Shown here: positions 46,992 through 57,883 of the stretch, one piece after another | Layout: each line of letters starts with the position of its first letter | How positions within the stretch are numbered: position 1 is the first letter of the stretch | DNA from: Pseudomonas sp. SCB32 | GTDB taxonomy: Bacteria > Pseudomonadota > Gammaproteobacteria > Pseudomonadales > Pseudomonadaceae | Reading direction: 5' to 3' | Assembly (NCBI RefSeq): GCF_009189165.1 | Contig: NZ_CP045118.1 | Coordinates: 1,860,001 to 1,924,000 of the forward strand | Length of the DNA stretch: 64,000 nucleotides | The notes under the pieces: model-generated | Database searches by the model: none | What the model saw: only the letters and a program-made list of their open reading frames with translations | What the model was told of the DNA's origin: nothing | Made by a program: the position numbers and the translations under genes

Positions 46992-47354
46992 ATGGACATC
47001 ATGAACATCGCTTCGACTACGCTGCTGGGTGGCGGCAAGACCCAGACGGCTACCACGCCCGCCGGGAGTGCGCGCTCTGATAGCGCCGCACCGGAAGCGC
47101 AGCAGGATGCCGCCAGCCGTGCGCAGGATCAGCGCGGCCAGCTGGATACCGCGGTTGCCAGCATTCAGTCCTATGCGCAGTCGGTCACGCGAAACCTGAA
47201 TTTCAGCATCGACGACTCCACCGGCGATGTGGTGGTCAAGGTCATCGATGGCGAATCCGGCAAGGTGGTGCGGCAAATTCCTTCCGAGGAAGTACTAAAG
47301 CTTGCCGCCCGGCTCGACGATATGCGCAGCTTGATGTTCGAGGCCCGCGCCTGA
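46992..47354 (+). CDS. flaG: FlaG family protein
   Basis: A 120-residue protein between fliC and fliD. The C-terminal FlaG domain (about 55-118) has LNFSIDDSTGDVVVKVIDGE and VVRQIPSEEVLKLAARLDDM. FlaG proteins influence filament length; the mechanism is not known. Of three clustered ATGs (46986, 46992, 47001) the one at 46992 has GAGGGG at the best distance. Confidence 0.9.
   Translation: MDIMNIASTTLLGGGKTQTATTPAGSARSDSAAPEAQQDAASRAQDQRGQLDTAVASIQSYAQSVTRNLNFSIDDSTGDVVVKVIDGESGKVVRQIPSEEVLKLAARLDDMRSLMFEARA
47270..47308. promoter_or_regulatory. GCGGCAA ... TTGCCGC pair inside flaG, upstream of the fliD promoter
   Basis: GCGGCAA (47270-47276) and TTGCCGC (47302-47308) flank 25 bp within the flaG coding sequence, 64 bp before the -24 GG of the fliD sigma-54 promoter. 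Same 7-mer as upstream of flgB and flgF; candidate FleR enhancer. Confidence 0.4.
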
Positions 47355-47370
47355 CGCGGGTTGGTTGCAT

Positions 47371-47386
47371 TGGCATGGTGCTTGCC
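47371..47386 (+). promoter_or_regulatory. Sigma-54 promoter of fliD
   Basis: TGGCATGGTGCTTGCC: GG at 47372-47373 and GC at 47384-47385, spacing 12, in the 83-bp flaG-fliD gap. Confidence 0.8.
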
Positions 47387-47437
47387 TCATTGATGCGGCA
47401 AGGACTATTGCTCGCGGAATTTTGACGGAGGTGGAAG

Positions 47438-48883
47438 ATGGCAGGTGTAACCGGGATCGCGACAGGGAATGACTACACAGCCCTGATTACGTCGATCGTC
47501 AATCTTGAGAAGTCGCCCAAGCAGACCCAGCTGGACACACTCTCCAAGAGCACCACCACCAAACTCACCTCCCTGGGGCAGCTCAAGAGTGCCATCAGTG
47601 ATTTCCAGAGTGCACTGGTAGCGCTGAACAGCCCATCGTCCTTCCTGGCGCGTACCGCCAAGTCATCGGACGAAAGCATTTTCAAGGCTACTGCGACACA
47701 GAGTGCCGCCGCAGGCAGCTATCAGGTCCAGGTTCAGCAGTTGGCTGGCACCAGCAAGGTCGCCCTTCAGTCGGTTGCCAGTAGCACTGACGTCAAGTTC
47801 AACAGCGGCACGCTGAAGCTGTCGCTGGGTGACAGCGAGGTCGCTTCGATCGATATCGACCCCACCAACAACACCTTGGCTGGCGTGCGGGATGCGATCA
47901 ACAAGCAATCTTCCACCTCCGGCATCACCGCCACCATTATTTCGGACGCTTCCGGTTCCCGCCTGGTGCTCAACAGTACCAAGTCCGGCGATGGCAACGA
48001 CATCAAGGTCGAGGTCTCGGGGGAGGGCACCAACGGTGATACCAGCCTGAGCAAGCTGGCATTCGACCCTGCCACCGCCCAAAGCCTGGCCTCGCTGACG
48101 GATGCCGACAAGGCGGCAGGGCTTGGCGGCTATGTGACCAAGGCGCAAAGCGCGAAGCTGACAGTGGATGGTCTTTCGGTCGTCAGCGATACGAATACCG
48201 TGACCTCGGCAATCGAGGGCGTCAGCATCAATCTGACCAAGGTGACCGCCGCGGACACTCCAGTCACCCTGACCGTCGGTCGTGACGAGGATGGCGTCAA
48301 GGCGAACGTGCAGAAGTTTGTTGATGCGTACAACAAGCTCATCACCTACACCAATGCGCAAACCAAGGTCACGTCCGTTGGCGAGGACAAGGCCCCTGTC
48401 ACCGGCCCGTTGGTGGGCGACGCTTCGATCCGCTCGATGCTGAGCGCAGTGCGTAACGAGATGGTTGCTCCCAACGCCAATGGCGGCAGTTTCAACAGCC
48501 TGGCCAGCCTGGGCGTGACCACGAAGAAAGACGGCACCCTGGAGATCGACAGCGACAAGCTTGCCAAGGCCGTCAGCTCCGACTTCGAAGGCGTCTCGGC
48601 CTATTTCACCGGCGATAACGGACTGGCCAGTCGCCTCGGCGGCAAGCTCAAAGCCTACACGGACGCTGATGGCATCCTCGATCAGCGTACCGACATCCTG
48701 CAGCGCACGCTGAGCAGCGTCGACAAGCAGCAGTCGGACCTCAATCTGCGTATCGCCGCCTTGCAGGACCGCCTGAACAAGCAGTTCTCGACCATGGACA
48801 ACCTGGTCGCCGAGCTCACCAAGACTGGCAACAACCTCGCCAGTCAACTGGCAAGCATGCCCTTCGCCAACAAGAATGGCTAA
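47438..48883 (+). CDS. fliD: Filament cap protein (HAP2) FliD
   Basis: A 481-residue cap at the filament tip that folds incoming flagellin and, in P. aeruginosa, acts as a mucin adhesin. The N-terminal FliD_N domain includes NDYTALITSIVNLEKSPKQT; the C-terminal FliD_C domain has VQKFVDAYNKLITYTNAQTK and ends LNKQFSTMDNLVAELTKTGN. As in fliC, codon use is less extreme than in the hook genes. Shine-Dalgarno GGAGGTGG. Confidence 0.94.
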   Translation: MAGVTGIATGNDYTALITSIVNLEKSPKQTQLDTLSKSTTTKLTSLGQLKSAISDFQSALVALNSPSSFLARTAKSSDESIFKATATQSAAAGSYQVQVQQLAGTSKVALQSVASSTDVKFNSGTLKLSLGDSEVASIDIDPTNNTLAGVRDAINKQSSTSGITATIISDASGSRLVLNSTKSGDGNDIKVEVSGEGTNGDTSLSKLAFDPATAQSLASLTDADKAAGLGGYVTKAQSAKLTVDGLSVVSDTNTVTSAIEGVSINLTKVTAADTPVTLTVGRDEDGVKANVQKFVDAYNKLITYTNAQTKVTSVGEDKAPVTGPLVGDASIRSMLSAVRNEMVAPNANGGSFNSLASLGVTTKKDGTLEIDSDKLAKAVSSDFEGVSAYFTGDNGLASRLGGKLKAYTDADGILDQRTDILQRTLSSVDKQQSDLNLRIAALQDRLNKQFSTMDNLVAELTKTGNNLASQLASMPFANKNG

Positions 48884-48950
48884 ATCCATTGCCCGCGCGA
48901 CGCCCTGAACGGGCTCGCGCGACGGTCAGAAAAAAATTCCCAATTGACGA

Positions 48951-48977
48951 TAAAGCTCCTGCACTACCGGCCGATAC
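48951..48977 (+). promoter_or_regulatory. FliA promoter of fliST
   Basis: TAAA-N15-GCCGATAC, same quality as the fliC promoter, about 37 bp before the fliS ATG. A GCGCGA...TCGCGC hairpin at 48895-48920 between fliD and this promoter may end the fliD transcript. Confidence 0.85.
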
Positions 48978-49013
48978 CTTGGTCAGTAGATGAATTCCCC
49001 GCAGGAGCCTGCC

Positions 49014-49394
49014 ATGTACGCCATGAGAGCCATGAAGCAATACCAGCAAGTCAGCCTGGAGTCGCGCGTCGCCGAGTCGTCGCCGCACGGCCTGATCCAG
49101 ATGCTGATGCAGGGTGGTCTGGAGCGCATGGCGCAAGCCCGTGGTGCCATCGAGCGTGGCCAGCTGGCCGAGCGTGGCGAGCTGATCAGCAAGGCCATCG
49201 GCATCGTCGGCGGGCTGCGCGAGGCGCTGAACCTGGAGCAGGGCGGCGAGCTGGCGTTGAACCTTGATCGACTTTACGGTTACATGACCGAGCGCCTGCT
49301 GGAGGCCAATCGCAATGGCGACGCCGCCATCCTCGACGAGCTCTCCGGCCTGCTGCGCGAAGTGAAGTCGGGCTGGGACGCAATCGCCGCCTGA
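49014..49394 (+). CDS. fliS: Flagellin chaperone FliS
   Basis: A 126-residue helical bundle that binds the flagellin C-terminus and prevents early polymerisation. MKQYQQVSLESRVAESSPHG and LIQMLMQGGLERMAQARGAI are the family signature, and LDRLYGYMTERLLEANRNGD the C-terminal helix. The ATG at 49014 follows GCAGGAG; the eight-residue longer reading lacks a ribosome binding site. Confidence 0.94.
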   Translation: MYAMRAMKQYQQVSLESRVAESSPHGLIQMLMQGGLERMAQARGAIERGQLAERGELISKAIGIVGGLREALNLEQGGELALNLDRLYGYMTERLLEANRNGDAAILDELSGLLREVKSGWDAIAA

Positions 49395-49408
49395 AGGAAG
49401 GACGAGTC

Positions 49409-49705
49409 ATGAATCAGGCCATGCAACAACTCAATGAAACCCGTGCCGCGCTTTGTGCCGCGATGCACAGCAAGGACTGGGACGCCATCGGCGAACTGGA
49501 CCGGATGTGCCGCGAGCAGGTGGACGTGGCCATGCAGGATGCCGAGCGCGACGAGCAGGCCCTGCGCGATACCATGGAGCAGCTGTTGGCGCTCTATGCC
49601 GAGCTGGTCAAGGTCTGCACCGCCCAGCGTACCGCCATTGGCGAGGAGCTGACCGCCGTGCGCCGCTCCAGCCAGGGCGCCAAGGTCTACCAGATGTTCG
49701 GCTGA
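49409..49705 (+). CDS. fliT: FliT-like flagellar chaperone
   Basis: A 98-residue helical protein 14 bp after fliS, the place of fliT (PA1096 in PAO1). MQQLNETRAALCAAMHSKDW and ERDEQALRDTMEQLLALYAE form two amphipathic helices like FliT, the FliD chaperone. Sequence similarity is weak among FliT proteins, so the call leans on position and size. Confidence 0.8.
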   Translation: MNQAMQQLNETRAALCAAMHSKDWDAIGELDRMCREQVDVAMQDAERDEQALRDTMEQLLALYAELVKVCTAQRTAIGEELTAVRRSSQGAKVYQMFG

Positions 49706-49727
49706 TCCGTTCGGATCGGTTTCCCCG

Positions 49728-49746
49728 GGCGGCCCCACGGGCCGCC
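49728..49746 (+). terminator. Hairpin after fliT
   Basis: GGCGGCCC-cac-GGGCCGCC, a perfect 8-bp stem 22 bp after the stop, without a long T tract. The rest of the gap to 49964 is AT-rich (49810-49880) and must hold the fleQ promoter; I could not assign its elements. Confidence 0.45.
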
Positions 49747-49964
49747 GTCGAGTTTGTGCGAACTGGCTCTCAGTTCGAATGCCATGACCCGGGTCAGTGC
49801 CCTTCGTCGGGCAGCATCAAAAAAAACACGCCATAAATTTGACTCTTGCCACATTTTTGACTTTACTAGTGGCCAAATGCTGGCGAACACGGGGAATTGT
49901 GCTTTCGCCAGTCTCGTCTCTGCGCCGTTCGACGGCCTCAAAGCCCCGGGATGACAAGCTAAAG

Positions 49965-51425
<1,461 letters not shown>

Positions 51426-51440
<15 letters not shown>

Positions 51441-51460
51441 CGCCTCCGCCATTCTCTATT
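51426..51460 (+). terminator. Hairpin spanning the fleQ stop codon
   Basis: ATGGCGGAGG-attgacg-CCTCCGCCAT: a perfect 10-bp stem with the TGA in its loop, followed by TCTCTATT. Likely the end of the fleQ message. Confidence 0.65.
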
Positions 51461-51465
51461 CTCTA

Positions 51466-51486
51466 ACTCGTTGAAAATTAACGAGT
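51466..51486. promoter_or_regulatory. Inverted repeat upstream of fleS, possible FleQ box
   Basis: ACTCGTT-gaaaatt-AACGAGT, perfect 7-bp arms. The core GTTGAAAATTAAC resembles the FleQ box (GTCA-N-TAAATTGAC). It ends 8 bp before the -24 element, so FleQ bound here would sit very near the polymerase site. Confidence 0.5.
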
Positions 51487-51493
51487 AAATTTT

Positions 51494-51509
51494 CGGCACG
51501 CGGTTTGCT
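51494..51509 (+). promoter_or_regulatory. Sigma-54 promoter of fleSR
   Basis: CGGCACGCGGTTTGCT, GG at 51495-51496 and GC at 51507-51508, 51 bp before the fleS ATG. Confidence 0.85.
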
Positions 51510-51560
51510 AAGACTCATCCGACCGACAGTTCTACGACGTCGGACGGATGAGAGAACCGC

Positions 51561-52801
51561 ATGATGCCAGTCGCCCAACGCCAGTCCGAAACCACCTCCC
51601 TCACGCCTGTAGAGGCCCTTGCGCCCGTCGAAGAAAACAGGCCGGTGGAGGAGAGCAGCCGCGCGAATCTGGAACAGGCTTTTGCCCTGTTCAACCAGAT
51701 GTCCAACCAGCTCAGCGAGTCCTACAGCCTGCTGGAGGCGCGCGTCACCGAGCTCAAGGGCCAGCTGGCCCTGGTCAGCGCCCAGCGCATGCAGGAACTG
51801 GCTGAGAAGGAGCGCCTGGCCAACCGCCTGCAGAGCCTGCTCGACGTGCTGCCCGGCGGCGTCATCGTGCTCGACGCCCAGGGTGTGGTGCGTGACGCCA
51901 ATCCGGTGGCCTGCGCGCTGCTCGGCAAGCCGCTGGTGGGCATGCTCTGGCGCGAGGTGATCTCCCGCAGTTTCGCTCCCCGTGCCGACGACGGCCATGA
52001 AGTTTCCCTGCGCGATGGACGCCGCGTGTCCATCGCCATCCGCTCGCTGAACGGCGAGCCCGGCCAGCTCATCCTGCTCAACGACCTGACGGAAACCCGT
52101 CGCCTGCAGGACCAGTTGGCACGCCACGAGCGTCTTTCCGCACTGGGCCGGATGGTCGCCTCGCTGGCCCACCAGATCCGTACGCCGCTTTCCGCCGCCA
52201 TGCTCTACGCCAGTCACCTGAGCGAGCAGGAGTTGCCGCTGGAGCAGCAACAGCGCTTCGCCGGACGGATCAAGGAGCGTCTGCACGAGCTGGAAAACCA
52301 GGTGCGCGACATGCTGGTGTTCGCCCGCGGCGAACTGCCACTGCCGGACCGCATGGCGCCGTCGCAGCTGTTCACCAGCCTGCGCGCTGCCGCCGAATCC
52401 CATGTTGCCGGCCTGAGCGTCCGTTGGCAGTGCGACGCCCGCGCGGGCGAGTTGCTGTGCAACCGCGACACCCTGGTCGGCACGTTGCTCAACCTGGTGG
52501 AAAACGCCATCCAGGCTGCCGGCCGCGACGTGCGCCTGAAGGTGCACCTGTATGCGCGCGGTGACAGCCTGCGTCTGTCGATCAGCGACAACGGGCCGGG
52601 TATGAGCGCCGAAACCCTGGCGCGCCTGGGCGAACCCTTCTTCACCACCAAGACCACCGGTACGGGCCTCGGCCTGGCCGTGGTCAAGGCCGTTGCCAAG
52701 GCCCACCAGGGCGAGCTGCGCCTGCGCTCGCGCGCCGGCCGTGGCACCTGCGCCACCCTGATCCTGCCGTTGATCAACGCTCAAACCATCGCTCACAAGG
52801 A

Positions 52802-52805
<4 letters not shown>
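51561..52805 (+). CDS. fleS: Flagellar sensor histidine kinase FleS
   Basis: A 414-residue cytoplasmic kinase with no membrane segment. A coiled coil (about 45-90: QLSESYSLLEARVTELKGQL) leads into a PAS domain (about 90-180: LLDVLPGGVIVLDAQGVVRD), then the H box LAHQIRTPLS with the phospho-histidine and the ATPase with N box LVENAIQAAG and G boxes DNGPGMSAET and GTGLGLAVVK. It phosphorylates FleR to switch on hook and later genes. Two ATGs in tandem (51561, 51564). The stop overlaps fleR. Confidence 0.95.
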
Positions 52806-54214
<1,409 letters not shown>

Positions 54215-54236
54215 TGGATTGCGAGTTCCCCTCTTG

Positions 54237-54260
54237 GCCCGCCGTTGTGCGGGCTTTTTC
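54237..54260 (+). terminator. Terminator of fleSR
   Basis: GCCCGC-cgttgt-GCGGGCTTTTTC, a 6-bp GC stem with T5, 22 bp after the fleR stop. Confidence 0.82.
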
Positions 54261-54285
54261 TTGGTGGGGGTGGTGGGCCTTGGTC

Positions 54286-54580
54286 TCTGTAGGAGCGGAC
54301 TTTGTCCGCGAAGTTTTTTGTTCTCGTTTGGGTGTTTATGCGCCGCTTCGGCGTGTGCCGATGCGGCGCATAAACACCGAACAGGACAGCGGATAACGCA
54401 TGAGGCGTTATGCGCCCTGCGGCCCAGCAGGATGAACTCCCATAGGCAACTTGCTCGCGAACCGAAGTTGATCGCGGACGGAGTCCGCTCCTACGTAGGC
54501 GGGATACGTCGGCATTTCCCTGTCGGAACGAACTCATCCGCGACAGATTTCGCGGATAAGATCCGTTCCTACGGGAGCCG
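54286..54580. repeat. Repeat-filled gap between fleR and fliE
   Basis: In order: REP GTAGGAGCGGACTTTGTCCGCG (54286-54308); a fragment of the large structured repeat (about 54326-54382, TGTTTATGCGCCGCTTCGGC and its inverse GCGGCGCATAAACACCGAAC); the palindrome GGATAACGCATGAGGCGTTATGC (about 54390-54412); and REPs at about 54471-54496 and 54525-54575. No gene is supported; the fliE promoter is further down at 54644. Confidence 0.65.
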
Positions 54581-54643
54581 CGCCCTACGGTTTTGAACAC
54601 CCGATCCCAGAGCCTCCCCATCAAAAAAACTACCCCCAAAACC

Positions 54644-54659
54644 TGGCACCCAAGTTGCA
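54644..54659 (+). promoter_or_regulatory. Sigma-54 promoter of fliEFGHIJ
   Basis: TGGCACCCAAGTTGCA, GG at 54645-54646 and GC at 54657-54658, 61 bp before the fliE ATG. FleQ-dependent in P. aeruginosa. Confidence 0.88.
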
Positions 54660-54719
54660 ATCCCCAGTGCAAAGAGCCGCGTAGCGTCAAAAAACTGCGG
54701 CCAGTCGGAGGGGTAGGTA

Positions 54720-55052
54720 ATGAGTCAGGGTGTCGAATTCAATCGTCTGCTGCTGGAGATGCGCTCCATGCAGATGGAAGCCATGGCCAAGTCGAAGGCG
54801 CAGGCCGCGCAACCGACCGAGGCGGGCGCGCCGAGCTTCTCGCAGATGCTCAACCAGGCGGTCGACAAGGTGAACGGCACCCAGCAGGTTGCCACCGATA
54901 TGGCCACCGCCTTCGAAGTCGGCCAGAGCGGCGTCGATCTCACCGACGTGATGATCGCTTCGCAGAAAGCCTCTGTGTCCTTCCAGGCCATGACCCAGGT
55001 ACGCAACAAGCTCGTCCAGGCGTACCAGGACATCATGCAGATGCCGGTCTGA
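54720..55052 (+). CDS. fliE: Hook-basal body junction protein FliE
   Basis: A 110-residue MS-ring-to-rod adapter. The C-terminal signature [20 protein letters not shown] and [19 protein letters not shown] is clear. Shine-Dalgarno GGAGGGGTAGG. First gene of the fliEFGHIJ operon. Confidence 0.95.
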   Translation: MSQGVEFNRLLLEMRSMQMEAMAKSKAQAAQPTEAGAPSFSQMLNQAVDKVNGTQQVATDMATAFEVGQSGVDLTDVMIASQKASVSFQAMTQVRNKLVQAYQDIMQMPV

Positions 55053-55069
55053 GTCTGAGGTAGCAGGTC

Positions 55070-56860
55070 ATGGCTGACGCCACCGTAGACAGTCAGGTTC
55101 CCGCCAAGCTCGGCGCCGACGCGCCGAAGAAGCCGCTGCTGGGCCTGACCTTCCTCGAAAACCTCGCGGACATGCCCGTGCTGCGCCAGGTCGGCCTGCT
55201 GGTCGGCCTCGCCGCGAGCATCGCCGTCGGTTTCGGCATGGTGCTCTGGTCGCAGCAGCCCGATTACAAGCCGCTGTACGGCAGCCTCAATGGCGTCGAC
55301 GCCAACAAGGTGGTCGAGGCGCTGAGCGCCGCCGATATCGCCTACAAGGTCGAGCCCAACTCCGGCGCGCTGCTGGTGAAGGCGGACGACCTCGGCCGCG
55401 CTCGAATGAAAGTGGCCAGCGCCGGCGTCGCGCCGACCGACAACAACGTCGGCTTCGAGATACTCGACAAGGAACAGGCACTGGGCACCAGCCAGTTCAT
55501 GGAAGCGACCAATTACCGTCGCGGCCTGGAAGGCGAGCTGGCGCGCACCATTTCCAGCCTGAACAACGTCAAGGGCGCTCGCGTGCACCTGGCGATTCCG
55601 AAGAGCTCGGTGTTCGTTCGCGACGACCGCAAGCCCAGCGCCTCGGTGCTGGTCGAGCTGTATCCGGGCCGCACCCTGGAGCCGAGCCAGGTGCTGGCGA
55701 TCGTCAACCTGGTGGCGACCAGCGTGCCGGAGCTGAACAAGTCCCAGGTCACCGTAGTCGACCAGAAAGGCACCCTGTTGTCCGACCAGCAGGAGCTCTC
55801 CGAGCTGACCATGGCCGGCAAGCAGTTTGACTACACCCGCCGCATGGAAAGCAACCTCAACCAGCGCGTGCACAGCATCCTGCAGCCGGTGCTGGGCAAT
55901 GGCCGTTACAAGGCCGAAGTGTCCGCCGATGTCGACTTCAGCGCGGTGGAGTCCACCTCCGAGTCCTACAACCCGGACCAGCCGGCGCTGCGCAGCGAGC
56001 AGAGCAACAGCGAGGAACGGCAGAACAGCAACGGCCCGCAGGGTGTGCCGGGCGCGCTGTCGAACCAGCCGCCGGGGCCCACCAGTGCGCCGCAGAAGGC
56101 CACCCAGAACGCGCCGTCCGAGTTTGTCGCGCCGGGCCAACCGCTGAAGGACGCCAACGGCCAGCCGATCATCGATCCGAAGACCGGCAAGCCTGAATTG
56201 GCGCCGTACCCGACCGACAAGCGCCAGCAGAACACCCGCAACTACGAGCTGGACCGCTCGGTGAGCTACACCAAGCAGCAGCAGGGTCGCCTGCGCCGGC
56301 TTTCCGTCGCGGTAGTGCTGGATGACCGGATGATCACCGACGCCAAGACCGGCGAAGTGACCCACAAGCCGTGGAGCGCCGACGAACTGTCGCGCTTCAC
56401 CCGCCTGGTACAGGACGCCGTGGGCTACGACGCCAGCCGTGGCGACAGCGTCAGCGTGATCAACGCGCCGTTCGCTCCCGAGCAGGGCGATGAGATCGTC
56501 GCTCCGCCGTTCTACTCGCAGCCCTGGTTCTGGGACGTGGTCAAGCAAGTGCTGGGCATCGTCTTCATCCTGGTGCTGGTGCTGGGCGTGCTGCGTCCGG
56601 TGCTGAACAACCTCTCGGGCAGCAAGAGCAAGGCCCTGGTGGCCGGTGGCGCGGGTGCCGAGGGCGGGCTGGGCGAGCTGGGCGGCCTGGAGGGCGATCT
56701 GTCGGATGACCGCGTCAGCCTCGGCGGCCCCGCCAGTATTCTGTTGCCGAGCCCATCCGAGGGTTACGATGCGCAACTCAACGCGATCAAGAGCCTGGTC
56801 GCGCAGGACCCCGGGCGTGTGGCTCAGGTGGTGAAAGACTGGATCAATTCCGATGAGTGA
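55070..56860 (+). CDS. fliF: Flagellar MS-ring protein FliF
   Basis: A 596-residue inner-membrane ring protein. The first membrane helix is at about 43-65 (LLVGLAASIAVGFGMVLWSQ) and the second near the C-terminus (VVKQVLGIVFILVLVLGVLR). Between them are the ring-building motifs (GFEILDKEQALGTSQFMEAT, RVHLAIPKSSVFVRD) and a Pro/Gln-rich stretch (QGVPGALSNQPPGPTSAPQK). The last 40 residues carry the FliG-binding tail (VAQVVKDWINSDE). fliG starts 6 bp later. Confidence 0.96.
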   Translation: MADATVDSQVPAKLGADAPKKPLLGLTFLENLADMPVLRQVGLLVGLAASIAVGFGMVLWSQQPDYKPLYGSLNGVDANKVVEALSAADIAYKVEPNSGALLVKADDLGRARMKVASAGVAPTDNNVGFEILDKEQALGTSQFMEATNYRRGLEGELARTISSLNNVKGARVHLAIPKSSVFVRDDRKPSASVLVELYPGRTLEPSQVLAIVNLVATSVPELNKSQVTVVDQKGTLLSDQQELSELTMAGKQFDYTRRMESNLNQRVHSILQPVLGNGRYKAEVSADVDFSAVESTSESYNPDQPALRSEQSNSEERQNSNGPQGVPGALSNQPPGPTSAPQKATQNAPSEFVAPGQPLKDANGQPIIDPKTGKPELAPYPTDKRQQNTRNYELDRSVSYTKQQQGRLRRLSVAVVLDDRMITDAKTGEVTHKPWSADELSRFTRLVQDAVGYDASRGDSVSVINAPFAPEQGDEIVAPPFYSQPWFWDVVKQVLGIVFILVLVLGVLRPVLNNLSGSKSKALVAGGAGAEGGLGELGGLEGDLSDDRVSLGGPASILLPSPSEGYDAQLNAIKSLVAQDPGRVAQVVKDWINSDE

Positions 56861-56866
56861 CCGCAC

Positions 56867-57883
56867 ATGAGCGAACCTCGGGCGAACGCCAAACTGAGCA
56901 AGGTCGACAAGGCCGCCATCCTCCTGCTGTCCCTCGGCGAGACCGACGCGGCGCAGGTGCTGCGGCACATGGGACCCAAGGAAGTACAGAAGGTCGGCGT
57001 GGCCATGGCGCAGATGCGCAATGTTCACCGTGAGCAGGTCGAGCAGGTGATGGGCGAGTTCGTCGAGATCGTCGGCGACCAGACCAGCCTGGGCGTCGGC
57101 GCTGACAGCTATATCCGCAAGATGCTCACCCAGGCCCTGGGCGAGGACAAGGCCAACAACCTGATCGACCGCATCCTGCTGGGCGGCAACACCAGTGGCC
57201 TGGACAGCCTGAAGTGGATGGAGCCGCGCGCCGTGGCCGACGTGATCCGCTACGAGCACCCGCAGATCCAGGCCATCGTGGTCGCCTACCTCGATCCGGA
57301 CCAGGCCGCCGAAGTGCTCAGCCATTTCGACCACAAGGTGCGCCTGGACATCGTCCTGCGCGTGTCTTCGCTGAACACCGTGCAGCCGTCCGCGCTCAAG
57401 GAACTGAACCTGATCCTGGAGAAGCAGTTCGCCGGCAACGCCAACTCCACCCGCACCACCATGGGTGGCGTGAAGCGCGCGGCGGACATCATGAACTTCC
57501 TCGACAGTTCGGTCGAAGGCGCGCTGATGGACTCCATCCGCGAAGTGGACGAAGACCTCTCCGGGCAGATCGAAGACCTCATGTTCGTCTTCGACAACCT
57601 CGCCGACGTCGACGACCGTGGCATCCAGGCGCTGCTGCGGGAAGTGTCCTCCGACGTGCTGGTGCTGGCGCTCAAAGGTTCCGACGAGGCGATCCGCGAG
57701 AAGATCTTCCGCAACATGTCCAAGCGTGCCGCCGAACTGCTGCGCGACGACCTGGAGGCCAAGGGCCCGGTGCGCGTCAGCGAAGTGGAGAGCGCGCAGA
57801 AGGAAATCCTCACCATTGCGCGGCGCATGGCCGAGTCCGGTGAGATCGTGCTCGGCGGCAAGGGCGGCGAGGAGATGATCTAA
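56867..57883 (+). CDS. fliG: Flagellar motor switch protein FliG
   Basis: A 338-residue rotor protein that meets the stator. The N-terminal FliF-binding domain has LSKVDKAAILLLSLGETDAA; the middle armadillo domain contains the EHPQ motif (RYEHPQIQAIVVAYL); the C-terminal torque helix is DDRGIQALLREVSSDVLVLA. Stop and fliH start are adjacent (TAAGTG). Confidence 0.96.
   Translation: MSEPRANAKLSKVDKAAILLLSLGETDAAQVLRHMGPKEVQKVGVAMAQMRNVHREQVEQVMGEFVEIVGDQTSLGVGADSYIRKMLTQALGEDKANNLIDRILLGGNTSGLDSLKWMEPRAVADVIRYEHPQIQAIVVAYLDPDQAAEVLSHFDHKVRLDIVLRVSSLNTVQPSALKELNLILEKQFAGNANSTRTTMGGVKRAADIMNFLDSSVEGALMDSIREVDEDLSGQIEDLMFVFDNLADVDDRGIQALLREVSSDVLVLALKGSDEAIREKIFRNMSKRAAELLRDDLEAKGPVRVSEVESAQKEILTIARRMAESGEIVLGGKGGEEMI

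Noticed and set aside
49840..49880. Vfr/CRP-like site upstream of fleQ (TTTGAC...CCACATTT)
   Set aside because: Only one half resembles the consensus; not good enough to annotate.
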